From positions 1 through 50,970 of the forward strand of contig NZ_VCKW01000027.1 in assembly GCF_005889715.1 (NCBI RefSeq): a stretch of DNA of 50,970 nt, written 5' to 3'. Positions 10,259-19,905 of the stretch are shown here, piece by piece; position 1 is the first letter of the stretch, and each line of letters begins with the position of its first letter. Made by a program: the position numbers and the translations under genes. The notes under the pieces are model-generated. The model saw only the letters and a program-made list of their open reading frames with translations, was not told where the DNA came from and did no database searches. This stretch comes from Actinomadura soli. GTDB lineage: Bacteria; Actinomycetota; Actinomycetes; Streptosporangiales; Streptosporangiaceae.

Positions 10259-11319
10259 GCCGCCACCTCCACCCGCGAATGGTCACCGACGATCAGGCGT
10301 GTGCCGCGCCCGTCGCACGGGGCCGTCACCTCCGCGCCGCGGCCGATGACGGAGCCGCTCAGCCCGCGGACGCCGTGCACGTTCGCCCCGTCGAGCAGGA
10401 GGGACTCCTCCAGTTCGGCGTCCCGGACGGCGCAGCCGTGGCCCACCACCGTGCCCGGCCCGATCCAGCTGTCGCTGACGACCGTTCCCGACCCGACGAT
10501 CAGCGGGCCCTCCAGGTGGGAGCGGGCGATCTCGGCGCCCGCCTCGACCACCACCGGCCCGTGCACGCTGCTCGCCGCGTCGATCCGTCCCCGGACCTCG
10601 GAGGTCAGGCGCTCCAGCATCGTCCGGTTGCAGGCCAGCAGGGCGTCGACGCTGCCGACGTCGGCCCAGTAGCCGGTGTACTCACGGACGGTGACCGGCC
10701 TGCCCTCGTCGACCATGTGCTGCAGCGCGTCGGTGATCTCCAGTTCCCCGCGCCGGCTCGGCCGGATCGCCCGTACGGCGTCGTGCACGGCCGCGGTCAG
10801 GAAGTAGACCCCGATGATCGCCAGATCGCTGCGCGGCCGGGCGGGTTTCTCCACCAGGGCCCCCACGGAGCCGTCCGCGCCGAGTTCGGCGATGCCGTAC
10901 TGCGAGGGGTCGGCCACCTTGGTGACCAGCACGAGCCCGTCGGGCCTGTGCTCGGCGAAGTCGCGGGCGGCGGCCTCGATGCCGTCCGGCAGGACGTTGT
11001 CGCCGAGGTACATCACGAAGTCGTCGTCGCCGAGGAAGTCGGCCGCCACGGCCACGCAGTGCGCCAGGCCGAGCGGGGCCTCCTGGTGGAGGTAGGCGAT
11101 GTCCAGGCCCATGGCGGACCCGTCGCCGAGCAGTTCCATGATCTCCTCGCCGTTGTCCCCGACGATGATGCCGACCTCGCGGACGCCGATGTCCCGGATG
11201 TTCTGCAGGACGTGGACCAGGACCGGCGCGCCGGCGATCGGGACGAGTTGTTTCGCCAGGGAATGGGAGAAGGGACGCAGCCGCGTTCCCTTCCCCCCGG
11301 ACAGGACGAGTGCCTTCAT
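10255..11319 (-). CDS. rmlA: Glucose-1-phosphate thymidylyltransferase, long form
   Basis: This 354-residue enzyme makes dTDP-glucose. It starts MKALVLSGGKGTRLRPF (nucleotidyltransferase P-loop) and contains VMYLGDNVLPDG and LVEKPARPRSDLA. It has a C-terminal left-handed beta-helix tail (GPVVVEAGAEIARSHLEGPLIVGSG...) typical of the long StrD-like enzymes in antibiotic clusters rather than the 290-residue RmlA. The start at 11319 has GGAG 8 nt upstream; the in-frame ATG at 11340 lacks one. It begins 27 bp after the FAD oxygenase. Confidence 0.95.
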   Translation of the reverse strand: MKALVLSGGKGTRLRPFSHSLAKQLVPIAGAPVLVHVLQNIRDIGVREVGIIVGDNGEEIMELLGDGSAMGLDIAYLHQEAPLGLAHCVAVAADFLGDDDFVMYLGDNVLPDGIEAAARDFAEHRPDGLVLVTKVADPSQYGIAELGADGSVGALVEKPARPRSDLAIIGVYFLTAAVHDAVRAIRPSRRGELEITDALQHMVDEGRPVTVREYTGYWADVGSVDALLACNRTMLERLTSEVRGRIDAASSVHGPVVVEAGAEIARSHLEGPLIVGSGTVVSDSWIGPGTVVGHGCAVRDAELEESLLLDGANVHGVRGLSGSVIGRGAEVTAPCDGRGTRLIVGDHSRVEVAA

Positions 11320-11346
11320 CGGTGAACTCCGGTGTCTCATCGAGGG

Positions 11347-12849
11347 TCAGGTGGTCGAGGGCGGCGCGAACCAGCGGTTCAGGGCGCCGCGAAGGTCTCC
11401 CCCGCCCGGGGCCGTCCAGGCGACGTGTCCGTCCGGGCGCAGCAGCACCGCGTCGACATCGCGCAGCGGCCCTTCCGAGGCCGCCTTGGCCAGCACGACG
11501 CGGACGCGATCCCCCCAGGGCGCCGCGATCGCTTGCGGCGATTCGGGGTCGCCGGTGGATGCGTCCTCGCCGCTCAGGTCGACCAGGACGCCCCGGGCGG
11601 GACGGAGCAACCGGGTGGTGCTGGTCCGTCCCGAACCGGTCATGAGCTCGCAGTGCGGCATGCGCGTGCCGTCCAGGGGGTGGCCGCCGTCCCCGTAGCG
11701 GACGTCCAGCCCGCCGACCATGGCGGCCAGCCGGTCGTTGCACTCGGGGAGCGCCAGCATCTCCCGCATCACCGCGCGCATCGGCTCCACCTCCCGGCCG
11801 CCGAGCAGCAGGTGCGCCTGCGCCCGGACGTTGGCCAGCACCTGCTCGCCGACCGGGTGGCGCTCATCGTGGTAGGTGTCCAGCAGGCCGGCCGGGGCCC
11901 GGCCGCACGCCTGCGCGGCCAGTTTCCAGCCGAGGTTGGCCGCGTCCTGGAGCCCCAGGTTGAGCGCTTGGCCGCCGGCCGGAAGCTGGACGTGCGCCGC
12001 GTCCCCGGCCAGCAGGACCCGGCCCTCGCGGTACCGTGCGGCCTGGAGGCTGGCGTCGTCGAACGCGTCCACCCAGATCGGCGTGCCGGCGGCGATGTCC
12101 TCGCCGGTGATCCGCGCCCAGCCGGACACGACGTCGGCGAAGCCCGGGGGGCCGGCGCGGCGGGCGGCCGGGCGGCCGAACTCGTGCAGCATCACCCGGG
12201 TGACGCCGTCGCCGCGACGTGCGGCGATGGCCAGGCCGTTGGCGAAGCGCTCGAAGCGCCGATCGGGTATCTCGAGGCCGGCCACGTCCGCCCGCAGCAG
12301 TTCGCGGGAGGCGGGGGTGCCCCGCGTCCCGATCCCGGCCAGCCGCCGCACGGTGCTGTCCGCTCCGTCGCAGCCGACCAGGTAGGACCCGGACGCCCGC
12401 AGCGGCCCGCCGGGACCGTCGGCGGTGACCTCGACCCCGCCGGCCCCGGCCGCCAGCGTCCGCACCTCCTGACCGCGCCGGATGTCGGCGCCCAGCCCGG
12501 CCGCCCACGCCTCCAGCATCGCCTCGGTACGGAACTGCGGGATCTTCCAATAGCCGGGGTACCGGCCGGGCAGCCGGCTCGCGTCCAGCGCGAGACCGCC
12601 GAAGTGGCCCCGGCCGGTGGGCTCCGTCCCGCCCAGCGCCTCGACCAGCCCGCGCTGGTCGAGGACCTCCATCGTGCGGGAGTTGAGCTGTGAGGCCCGC
12701 GACTCCCCGGTCGGCTCCGGCAGCCGCTCCAGGACCACCACGCCGGCGCCGCCAAGGCGGAGCTCTCCGGCCAGCATCAGCCCGACCGGCCCCGCTCCGA
12801 CGACGATCACCCGGGTGTCCGGGTCCGTCCCTGACGCTGTCTCGGGCAT
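11347..12849 (-). CDS. FAD-dependent aromatic polyketide monooxygenase (UrdM/PgaM-position, no reductase domain)
   Basis: This 500-residue class A flavoprotein hydroxylase has FAD motif VVGAGPVGLMLAGELRLGG, a DG motif in SYLVGCDGADSTVRRLAG, the GDAAHVQLPAGGQALNLGLQDAANLGWKLA block and a C-terminal thioredoxin-like region ending VLLRPDGHVAWTAPG. By position (after the aromatase/cyclase) it corresponds to UrdM/PgaM, which in those clusters carry a C-terminal SDR reductase. Here the protein stops after the thioredoxin-like domain. It probably hydroxylates the angucyclinone. It starts 6 bp after the cyclase gene. Confidence 0.9.
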   Translation of the reverse strand: MPETASGTDPDTRVIVVGAGPVGLMLAGELRLGGAGVVVLERLPEPTGESRASQLNSRTMEVLDQRGLVEALGGTEPTGRGHFGGLALDASRLPGRYPGYWKIPQFRTEAMLEAWAAGLGADIRRGQEVRTLAAGAGGVEVTADGPGGPLRASGSYLVGCDGADSTVRRLAGIGTRGTPASRELLRADVAGLEIPDRRFERFANGLAIAARRGDGVTRVMLHEFGRPAARRAGPPGFADVVSGWARITGEDIAAGTPIWVDAFDDASLQAARYREGRVLLAGDAAHVQLPAGGQALNLGLQDAANLGWKLAAQACGRAPAGLLDTYHDERHPVGEQVLANVRAQAHLLLGGREVEPMRAVMREMLALPECNDRLAAMVGGLDVRYGDGGHPLDGTRMPHCELMTGSGRTSTTRLLRPARGVLVDLSGEDASTGDPESPQAIAAPWGDRVRVVLAKAASEGPLRDVDAVLLRPDGHVAWTAPGGGDLRGALNRWFAPPSTT

Positions 12850-12855
12850 GGCCGG

Positions 12856-13809
12856 TCAGCCCCGCCGCTCCGCGTAGTCCTTGGCGTGCCGCAGCGTGGC
12901 CAGGCTGTTGGCGCTGAGCGCGCTCCGGACGAAGTCGCGGGCGCCGGGCAGGCCGGCTTCGGGGCCCAGGATCTTCGTGATGTTCGCCTCGTTGATCATC
13001 ACGGTGTGCCAGGACGTCGCCCGCACCCCGCCGTCCTCCGGGGTCAGCTCCCATTCCCCGGTGTGCAGCGTCATCAGCGGGGGCACGTGGATCTGCTTGT
13101 AGACGATCTTGGTGTGCGGCAGGCACACCCGCACCGACGTGGTCGTGTGCGTCGAGCCGTCCTTGGTCCTGGTGTCCATCGTGAGCAACTGCTGACCCGG
13201 CGTGTCCTCCCGCAGGGACACCCTCTCCACGTGCGGGAGCCGCCGTGGCCAGTGCCGCGCCTCGTTGAGGAAGTCGAAGACGTCCGCGGCCCGCCCGTCC
13301 ACCCACACGTCGTCGCTGAAGGTCATCAGCAGCCCGCCGGTCCCCGGCTCCAGCTCGGCGTGGGCCTTGAGGGCCGCGAGCTCCGCGTGGCTGTTGCCGT
13401 CCACCGCCCGGTCGATCCACGCGAGCTTGTCGGGATCGTCGTCCTCGGCGCGATAGTCGTGCAGCAACCGCACCCGGGTCTCCGGCGCCGCCCTGTCGGA
13501 GGACGGCTCGATCACCCAGGCACCCCCCATCGCCGCGACCGGCGGCCTGGAGACCTCCTGGCGGAAGTCGATGCGCAGCGCGTCCGGGTCGAGCCGCCTG
13601 CGGGAGGTCCAGTTCTTGGCCTCGCCGTTGGCGGTGGCCCAGATCCGGATCCGCTCGTCCCGGCCGTGGCGCTCCTCGGAGTCGACGTAGACGGTCGGGG
13701 GGAAGATCCGCGGCCAGTTCTCCACCTCGGCGATCAGCTGGTAGACCTTCGCGGCCGGCGCGCGCACCATGATCTCGTGCTCGGTCTCGCGGGTGCCCGG
13801 TGGCGGCAT
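12856..13809 (-). CDS. Didomain aromatase/cyclase (first ring, ActVII/UrdL/JadD type)
   Basis: This 317-residue protein has two START/Bet v1-like helix-grip domains: residues about 8-150 (HEIMVRAPAAKVYQLIAEVENWPRIFPPTVYVD...) and about 165-310 (DVWVDGRAADVFDFLNEARHWPRRLPHV...). Didomain ARO/CYCs dehydrate and aromatise the first ring of C9-reduced polyketides, matching the ActIII-type ketoreductase next to it. The ATG start is followed by a normal frame. An 89-bp gap separates it from the upstream ketoreductase gene. Confidence 0.94.
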   Translation of the reverse strand: MPPPGTRETEHEIMVRAPAAKVYQLIAEVENWPRIFPPTVYVDSEERHGRDERIRIWATANGEAKNWTSRRRLDPDALRIDFRQEVSRPPVAAMGGAWVIEPSSDRAAPETRVRLLHDYRAEDDDPDKLAWIDRAVDGNSHAELAALKAHAELEPGTGGLLMTFSDDVWVDGRAADVFDFLNEARHWPRRLPHVERVSLREDTPGQQLLTMDTRTKDGSTHTTTSVRVCLPHTKIVYKQIHVPPLMTLHTGEWELTPEDGGVRATSWHTVMINEANITKILGPEAGLPGARDFVRSALSANSLATLRHAKDYAERRG

Positions 13810-13898
13810 GACTGCTCTCTCCTTTCCTGCGTACGGTTCCTGGGCCGGTCGTTGCCGGGCGGCCGCCCGGTTGGCGACCGGTCAGAAGTTGCGACCGG

Positions 13899-14684
13899 TC
13901 AGAAGTTGCCGAGACCGCCGCAGACGTTGATGGCCTGCGCGGTGATCGAGTCGGTGCCGTCGGAGACCAGGTAGCCGACCAGGCCGGCGACCTCCTCGGG
14001 CGTGGAGTACCGGCCCAGCGGGATCTTCGCCTGGAACTTCTCCAGAATCTCGTCCTCGGAGGCGCCCCAGGCGGCGGCGTAGCCCCGCCGGACGCCCTGC
14101 GCCAGCGGCGTCTCGACATAGCCGGGGCAGACCGCGTTGACGGTGATGCCGGTCTTGGCGAGCTCGTTGCCGAGCGCCTTGGTGAAGCCGACGACGCCGT
14201 GCTTGGACGCCGAGTACGGGGCGCCCAGGACCACGCCCTGCTTCCCGGCGGTCGAGGCGATGTTGATGATGCGCCCGCGGTTCCCGTTCCGCATGCCGCC
14301 GTGGTTCAGCACCGCCCTCGTCATCAGGAACACGCTGGTGAGGTTGGTGTTGATGACGTCGTCCCAGAGCTCGTCGGTGAGGTCGGCGGTGACGCCGCCG
14401 CCGCTGCGCCCGGCGTTGTTGACCAGTACGTCGACCGGTCCGAACCGCTCCACGGCGGCCCGCGCGAACGCCTCGGCATCGTGCCGGGAGCGCACGTCGC
14501 ACGCCGTCCCGTCCACCTCGTGGCCCTCGTCGCGCAGGACCTTGACCGTCGCTTCGACGTTCTCGGGGGTCCGCGAGCAGATGAACACCCGGTACCCGGC
14601 GGCCCCCAGGGTCCGCGCGATGGCGAGCCCGATTCCGCTGGTGGCCCCGGTGACCAGGGCGACTCGCTTACCGTTGTCTGACAT
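13899..14684 (-). CDS. C9 polyketide ketoreductase (ActIII family SDR)
   Basis: This 261-residue SDR reduces the C9 ketone of the nascent polyketide with NADPH. The cofactor loop is TGATSGIG (12-19), and the tetrad is N114, S144, Y157 and K161, the same numbering as ActIII. The stereocontrol loop that is usually Pro-Gly-Gly (94-96) reads Ser-Gly-Gly here (NNAGRSGGGVTA). The C-terminus ends GGLGNF like other ActIII homologues (GGLGNY). It sits between ACP and aromatase genes, the normal place in angucycline clusters. Confidence 0.96.
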   Translation of the reverse strand: MSDNGKRVALVTGATSGIGLAIARTLGAAGYRVFICSRTPENVEATVKVLRDEGHEVDGTACDVRSRHDAEAFARAAVERFGPVDVLVNNAGRSGGGVTADLTDELWDDVINTNLTSVFLMTRAVLNHGGMRNGNRGRIINIASTAGKQGVVLGAPYSASKHGVVGFTKALGNELAKTGITVNAVCPGYVETPLAQGVRRGYAAAWGASEDEILEKFQAKIPLGRYSTPEEVAGLVGYLVSDGTDSITAQAINVCGGLGNF

Positions 14685-14711
14685 TGCCCTCTCCTATCGC
14701 CGGGCCGATCG

Positions 14712-14981
14712 CTAGCCCGCGTCCAGGTCCGCGAGCCGCATGTTGACGGTCGACAGGAACTCGCGGGGAGTCCTGGCGTCGACGATCGCCCCGTCCTCCA
14801 ACTCGATCCCATACACGCGCTCGACGCGGCTCCCGGTCTCCTGCAGGGCCAGCGAGTCGTAGCCGAGCACCTCGAACTCCATGTCGAGAATGTCGTCTTC
14901 CAGATCCACCTCCTCGGGGGTTCCGGCCGCCTCGCGCAGCACGCGCCGGAGGTCGTCGATCTTGAATTCCGTCTGGTTCAT
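14712..14981 (-). CDS. Type II PKS acyl carrier protein
   Basis: This 89-residue ACP has phosphopantetheine attachment at S43 in LGYDSLALQET, with an acidic helix before it (EEVDLEDDILDMEFEVL). It holds the growing poly-beta-ketone for KS-CLF, KR and the cyclases. The ATG at 14981 is chosen because AAAGGAGG is 8 nt away; the in-frame ATG at 14987 is only 2 nt from it. Confidence 0.96.
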   Translation of the reverse strand: MNQTEFKIDDLRRVLREAAGTPEEVDLEDDILDMEFEVLGYDSLALQETGSRVERVYGIELEDGAIVDARTPREFLSTVNMRLADLDAG

Positions 14982-15034
14982 CTCCATTGCCTCCTTTCGT
15001 CGAGGGTTCATGGGCTTCATGGGTGAGCAGGGGG

Positions 15035-16303
15035 TCATGGTGGGTCGGCCAGTTCCGCGGGTACGGCCGGGGGGCGCGCGTGACCCGGCTCCGGGGCGCG
15101 GACGACGACCGCGGAGTTGAAGCCGCCCTGGCCGCGCGCCAGCACCAGCGCCGCGCGCACGGCCCGCCGCCGCGGCGCGCCGACGACCAGGTCGATCGGG
15201 TATCCGGGATCCGGCGCGACGTTGGCGGTCGGCGGGACCAGCCCGTCGCGGATCGCCAGCAGCGCGGTGACCAGGTCCAGCGGCCCGGCCCCCGAGTTGA
15301 GCCGCCCGGTCATCGTCTTGGGCGCGGTGACCGGCACCGCGCGCGGCCCCAGGACCGCGGCGATCGCCTCGGCCTCGGCGCGGTCGAGCTCAGGCGTCGC
15401 GGCGGCGTCGGCGAACACCACGTCGATCTCGCCGGGGTCGGCCCGCGCGTCCCGCAGCGCCAGCCGGACGGCGTTGCGCAGGCCGGGCTCGCGGTCGCTG
15501 CCCGGCCGCGGGTCGAAGGTGGCCCCGTATCCCGCGATCTCGCCGTACCAGCCGGACACGCCGCGCTCGCGTGCCGAAGCGGCGTCCTCGAGGATGAGCA
15601 GGGCGCCTCCCTCGCCCGGCACATGACCGCTCGCCCGGGCATCGAAGGGCAGGTAGGCGCGATCGGGGTCGTCGGCGACGCTGAGCCGCCCGCTGGTCAG
15701 CAGGGCCGCCCAGCCCCAGGAGCACAGGGAGGCGTCGACACCGCCCGAGACGATCAGCTTGGCGCCCTTGCGGATCTTCCGCCGGGCCTGGGCAATGGCG
15801 TCCAGGCCGCCGGCCTGATCGCTCACCAGCACCCCGCTCGGCCCGCGCAGGCCGTGGCGGATGGAGATCTGGCCGGTGTTGACCGCGTAGAACCAGGCGT
15901 ACGACTGGTACGCGCTGACGTACTGGCCGCCCTTGCTCCACAGGTTCCGCAGCTCGCCCTCGCCGAACTCGAAGCCGCCCGACGAGCTCGCCGTGACCAC
16001 GCCGATGTCGAACTCGTTCAGATCGCCCCGGGACACTCCCGCGTCGGCCAGCGCCCAGTCCGCGGCCACCAGCGCGAGCCGGGTCATGCGGTCGGTCTGC
16101 GGGATCAGCCTGCTCGGCAGGTGCTCCTCGGCCACGAAGCCGCGCACTTCACCGGCCAGCCGCGCCGGGTAGCGCTCCGGATCGAACCTGGTGACGCGGT
16201 CGATGGCGGCGCGTCCCTGGCAGGTGGCCGTCCAGTGGTCCGCCGCGCCGAGGCCCGTGGGCGAGGTCACCCCGACGCCGGTCACGACTACCGTCCCGGT
16301 CAC
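15035..16303 (-). CDS. Chain length factor (KS-beta)
   Basis: This 422-residue ketosynthase-fold subunit lacks the active-site Cys; Gln163 takes its place in [11 protein letters not shown], the decarboxylating-type Gln of type II CLFs. It sets chain length in a heterodimer with KS-alpha. The GTG start at 16303 has GGAGGG 8 nt upstream and overlaps the KS-alpha stop by 4 bp (GTGA), the usual coupling that gives equal subunit amounts. The frame open further upstream is antisense to KS-alpha. Length is normal. Confidence 0.96.
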   Translation of the reverse strand: MTGTVVVTGVGVTSPTGLGAADHWTATCQGRAAIDRVTRFDPERYPARLAGEVRGFVAEEHLPSRLIPQTDRMTRLALVAADWALADAGVSRGDLNEFDIGVVTASSSGGFEFGEGELRNLWSKGGQYVSAYQSYAWFYAVNTGQISIRHGLRGPSGVLVSDQAGGLDAIAQARRKIRKGAKLIVSGGVDASLCSWGWAALLTSGRLSVADDPDRAYLPFDARASGHVPGEGGALLILEDAASARERGVSGWYGEIAGYGATFDPRPGSDREPGLRNAVRLALRDARADPGEIDVVFADAAATPELDRAEAEAIAAVLGPRAVPVTAPKTMTGRLNSGAGPLDLVTALLAIRDGLVPPTANVAPDPGYPIDLVVGAPRRRAVRAALVLARGQGGFNSAVVVRAPEPGHARPPAVPAELADPP

Positions 16304-17572
16304 GCCCCGTCCCTCCCGCGTGGAGCCCGCAGCACCATCGCACTCTGGAACCCGCCGAACCCGCTGCCCACGGTGAGCACCGTGCCGGTACGCACGTCGC
16401 GGGCGGTCAGCGGCACGTAGTCCAGGTCGCACTCGGGATCGGGGTGATGCAGGTTCGCCGTCGGCGGCACCACGTCGTGCTCGATGGCCAGCGCCGACGC
16501 GGCGATCTCGATCGAGCCGATCGCGCCCAGCGAATGGCCGATCATCGACTTGATGGAGCTGACCGGGACGTGACGGGCGCGGTCACCGAGGCTGCGCTTG
16601 AACGCCGCGGTCTCGTGCCTGTCGTTCTGCTTGGTGCCCGAGCCGTGCGCGTTGACGTAGTCGATGTCCTCCGGGGCGACCCGCGCCTCGTCCATCGCGA
16701 CCCGGATGGACTCGGCCATCTCCCGTCCGTCCGGCCGCAGGCCCGTCATGTGGAAGGCGTTGCAGCGGGTCGCGAACCCCGAGACCTCCGCGATCATCGG
16801 CGCGCGGCGCCGCCGGGCCCGCTCCCTCTCCTCCAGCACGAACACCGCGGCGCCCTCGCCCAGCACGAACCCGTTGCGGGTCCGGTCGAACGGCCGCGAG
16901 GCGTGCTCGGCATCGTCGTTGCGCGGTGAGGTCGCCTTGATCGCATCGAAGCAGGCCACGGTGATCGGTGAGATCGGCGCGTCCGTCGCGCCGCAGATCA
17001 TCACGTCCACCGAGCCCTCGCGGATGAGGTCCTCGGCGTGGCCGACCGCGTCGAGCCCGGAGGTGCAGCCGGTCGACACCACCGTGGCCGGCCCTTCCGC
17101 CCCCACCCGCCCAGGCGACCTCGGCGGCGAACGAGCTCGGCACGAAGTAGTCGTACAGGTGCGCGGGCGCGTAGCGGTGATCGACCGGATCCAGCCGGCC
17201 GCCGTCGCTGACCACGCGGTACTCCCGGTCCAGGCCCGTGGTGGCGCCGACCGCGCTGCCGATCGACACGCCCACGCGGCACGGATCGCCCTCCTGCGGC
17301 TCCAGGCCGGCGCGCGCCACGGCCTCCCGCGTGGCCACGACCGCGAGCTGCGCCGCGCGATCCATCCGGCGGATCTCCTGAGGGCGCAGCCCGTGCGCCG
17401 CGGGATCGAAGTCGATCTCGGCCGCGATCCGCGAACGGTACGGCTCCGCGTCGAAGAAGGTGATGCCGCGGGTCGCCGTCCGGCCCTCGGTCAGCATGGT
17501 CCAGAAGTCCTTGACGCCCGTGCCGCCGGGCGCGAGCACTCCGATGCCGGTGATGACAGCCCGTCTTTTCAC
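16300..17572 (-). CDS. Ketosynthase alpha (KS-alpha), interrupted by a one-base frameshift
   Basis: This subunit condenses malonyl-ACP units with the CLF. The N-terminal frame reads [17 protein letters not shown] to [12 protein letters not shown]. The rest continues in another frame: [24 protein letters not shown] with the active-site Cys (about 169), [14 protein letters not shown] and [15 protein letters not shown] with the two His. The break is in a C run at 17106-17108 (G run on the coding strand); removing one base restores a normal 423-residue protein. The GTG at 17572 overlaps the cyclase stop (GTGA). It is either a homopolymer sequencing error or a real inactivating mutation. Confidence 0.93.
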
Positions 17573-17907
17573 GTCCTCAGCCCCCGATCGGTCCATTCGT
17601 AGAATCGCTTTGCCATCGCGTCCTTCGGGGACCGCCAGGTTTCGGGGTCGTAGGGGTCGATATACGACTTCAGAGCGTCACTGATCTCCCGGAAACGCGG
17701 GTGGGAGCTCGCCTCCTGAATCGCGGCGCCGCCGTCGTCGGAGTCGAAGTCCTGCAGGTGGAAGTACAGGTCGTGGAAACTGAAGAGCTGGCGCCGCCTC
17801 GTGCCCATGAATTCGGGCATTTCGGTGGTGTCGAAATCGCGGAACAGCCGGGCGACCTCGTCTTCCGACGCCGGCTTCAGCCGAGCCACGATCAATGTGC
17901 TGTGCAC
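17569..17907 (-). CDS. TcmI-type polyketide cyclase (UrdF/JadI/PgaF-like)
   Basis: This 112-residue single-domain alpha-beta-barrel cyclase has the family signature DPYDPETWRSPKDAMAKRFYEW near the C-terminus and LFSFHDLYFHLQDF in the middle. Such proteins close later rings and, in angucycline clusters, direct the angular fourth ring. It starts at GTG 17907 with GGGAG upstream and ends within the KS-alpha start. Its location directly before KS-alpha is that of UrdF/PgaF. Confidence 0.93.
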   Translation of the reverse strand: MHSTLIVARLKPASEDEVARLFRDFDTTEMPEFMGTRRRQLFSFHDLYFHLQDFDSDDGGAAIQEASSHPRFREISDALKSYIDPYDPETWRSPKDAMAKRFYEWTDRGLRT

Positions 17908-17992
17908 GCCGCATCACTCCCTTCCCAAGGTGCCGGCATACGGGCGGCCATTTGAGCCGTGAATGGGCTCGCCGGTGGTCTTCGCAAGGGCG

Positions 17993-19516
17993 TCAGACCC
18001 GTGAAAGGGCGTACACGGTGGTACGGCCCGCGGGGGCGGCGGGGGCGTCGGCGGCGGGGGCGCCGAACCACCGCCGCAGCGCGCGATCCACCGGGCCGCA
18101 TCCCGGCGCCGCCCACGCGACATAGCCGTCGGGGCGGATCAGGATGCCCTCGGTGTCCGCCAGTTCGCTCTCGGCCTGGGGCTTGCCCGTCACGATGTCC
18201 ACCCGGCCGGCCCAGCCGGCTGCCTCGCGGTAGGCGGTGGCGTCTCCGGTCAGGTTCAGCAGCACGCCGCGACCGGCGTGCAACAACTCGCCCACCCTGG
18301 TCCGCGCGCCGTCGATGTTGATCTCTTCGCCGGGGCGCATCCGCGCGCCGAGCAGCGGGTGGTCGCCCGAGCCCATGTCGTAGCGGATGTCGATCCCGCT
18401 GACGATGCCCACCAGGTGGCGGCTGACCTCGGGGTACTGGATGAGCTCGGTCAGGACGTCACGCAAGGGCTGCATCTCGTCCCCGTTGAGGAAGAGCAGG
18501 CCCTGCGCCCGCGTGTTGGTGAGCACCCGCTCCGCCACCCGGTGGCGCTCGGTGTGGTAGGAGTCCAGCAGCCCGCCGGGGGCGGTGCCGTGCACCTGGG
18601 CGGCGAGCTTCCAGCCCAGGTTCATCGCATCCTGGATGCCGGTGTTCATGCCCTGCCCGCCGGCCGGCAGGTGAATGTGCGCGGCGTCGCCGGCCAGCAG
18701 GACGCGCCCCCTGCGGTACTCGGTCACCTGCCGGGTGGCGTTGCCGAAGGAGGTGACCCAGACGGCGGTGCCGTGGCTGATGTCCTGGCCGGTGAGACGC
18801 TCCCAGCCGGCGGCCACCTCGGCGAAGCCCGGGGGCTCGGTCCGGCGTTCGGGCGGCGGCGGGTGGTCCTTCTCGCAGACGACGATCCTGGTGATCTCGT
18901 CGTTCAGCGGACCGGCCATGACCATTCCGTTGGGCCTGGTCTCACCGGTCCAGCGCGGCTCGATGTCGGCGCCCTTGACGTCGGCGATGAACATCTCGAG
19001 CGTCGCGGGCAGCCCGGGGAAGTCGAAGCCCGCCGCCTTCCGCACGGTGCTGCGGCCGCCGTCGCATCCCACCAGGTACTCGGCGGAGAACCGGCTCCGC
19101 CCGTCCGGCCCGTCGACCTCCACGCTCACGCCGTGGTCGTCCTGGCTCACCGCCACGACCTCGTGACCCCGCCTGATGTCGGCGTCGAGGCCCACGGCCC
19201 ATTCGGTCAGCATCTCCTCGGTGCGTGCCTGCGGCAGGTCCTTGCCCACCCAGTGGGCGTCTTCGATCACGCCGAAGTCCAGGCTCAGGCCGCCGTAGTG
19301 GCCGACGTTGCTGGTCTCGACGTCGGGAAGCAGCGAGAGCAATCCGCGCTGTTCGAACACCTCCATGGTCCGCCCGGTGAAACCGAGGCCGCGGGACTGC
19401 CCGGTCGGCTCCCGCAGCTTCTCCAGGACGATGACGTCGACTCCGGCAAGTCGCAATTCCGCGGCCAAGGTGAGCCCTGCCGGGCCGGCGCCAGCAATGA
19501 TCACGGACGTGTTCAT
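17993..19516 (-). CDS. FAD-dependent aromatic polyketide hydroxylase (UrdE/PgaE-position)
   Basis: This 507-residue class A flavin monooxygenase is the first gene of the minus-strand operon. FAD motif AGAGPAGLTLAAELRLAGVDVIVLEK, the DG motif YLVGCDGGRSTVRKAAG, and RVLLAGDAAHIHLPAGGQGMNTGIQDAMNLGWKLA are all intact; the C-terminus is thioredoxin-like and ends near a Pro/Ala tail. By position and length it matches UrdE/PgaE, which hydroxylate C12 (and C12b) of the angucyclinone (known). The ATG at 19516 has GGGAG 6 nt upstream. An 85-bp gap follows before the cyclase. Confidence 0.92.
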   Translation of the reverse strand: MNTSVIIAGAGPAGLTLAAELRLAGVDVIVLEKLREPTGQSRGLGFTGRTMEVFEQRGLLSLLPDVETSNVGHYGGLSLDFGVIEDAHWVGKDLPQARTEEMLTEWAVGLDADIRRGHEVVAVSQDDHGVSVEVDGPDGRSRFSAEYLVGCDGGRSTVRKAAGFDFPGLPATLEMFIADVKGADIEPRWTGETRPNGMVMAGPLNDEITRIVVCEKDHPPPPERRTEPPGFAEVAAGWERLTGQDISHGTAVWVTSFGNATRQVTEYRRGRVLLAGDAAHIHLPAGGQGMNTGIQDAMNLGWKLAAQVHGTAPGGLLDSYHTERHRVAERVLTNTRAQGLLFLNGDEMQPLRDVLTELIQYPEVSRHLVGIVSGIDIRYDMGSGDHPLLGARMRPGEEINIDGARTRVGELLHAGRGVLLNLTGDATAYREAAGWAGRVDIVTGKPQAESELADTEGILIRPDGYVAWAAPGCGPVDRALRRWFGAPAADAPAAPAGRTTVYALSRV

Positions 19517-19623
19517 CTCACTCTCCCGCGCTCGATCGTCGGACATCTCGGGGCGAATGCATTGGATCCGCTTACCAAAATCCACATCACGACCGGGAAG
19601 AGTCAAGCCGACTATGCAAGATC

Positions 19624-19652
19624 TATGTATATCATTGTCATGAAAGCGTCAA
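19624..19652 (-). promoter_or_regulatory. Sigma70-type promoter of the minus-strand PKS operon
   Basis: Read on the minus strand, TTGACG (19652-19647) and TACATA (19629-19624) are separated by exactly 17 bp, in a noticeably AT-rich patch about 100 bp before the first oxygenase gene. It gives a leader of about 100 nt. No other promoter of this quality is seen further down the operon. Confidence 0.6.
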
Positions 19653-19905
19653 TTGTAAGAGCCAGGTAAATCTGCCGGCGCCGTAGATCGAGTTGATGCC
19701 CGCGGATTCTGATCAGCCAAAGAGAACAATTACTTCTCCCCGCCCCGACCATTTCGACGCCGCAGCCGACCTCAGCGAAGATCGCCTAACGCGACTTCCG
19801 ATTGCGGACACCGCGCACGCCGGGCTGCCCGAGCATCGGGGCGGGTTCACCGTCCAGGTGGAGGGTGATGGTGCCGGAGCGCGGCTGGGTGTTCGTGCGG
19901 GTCAG

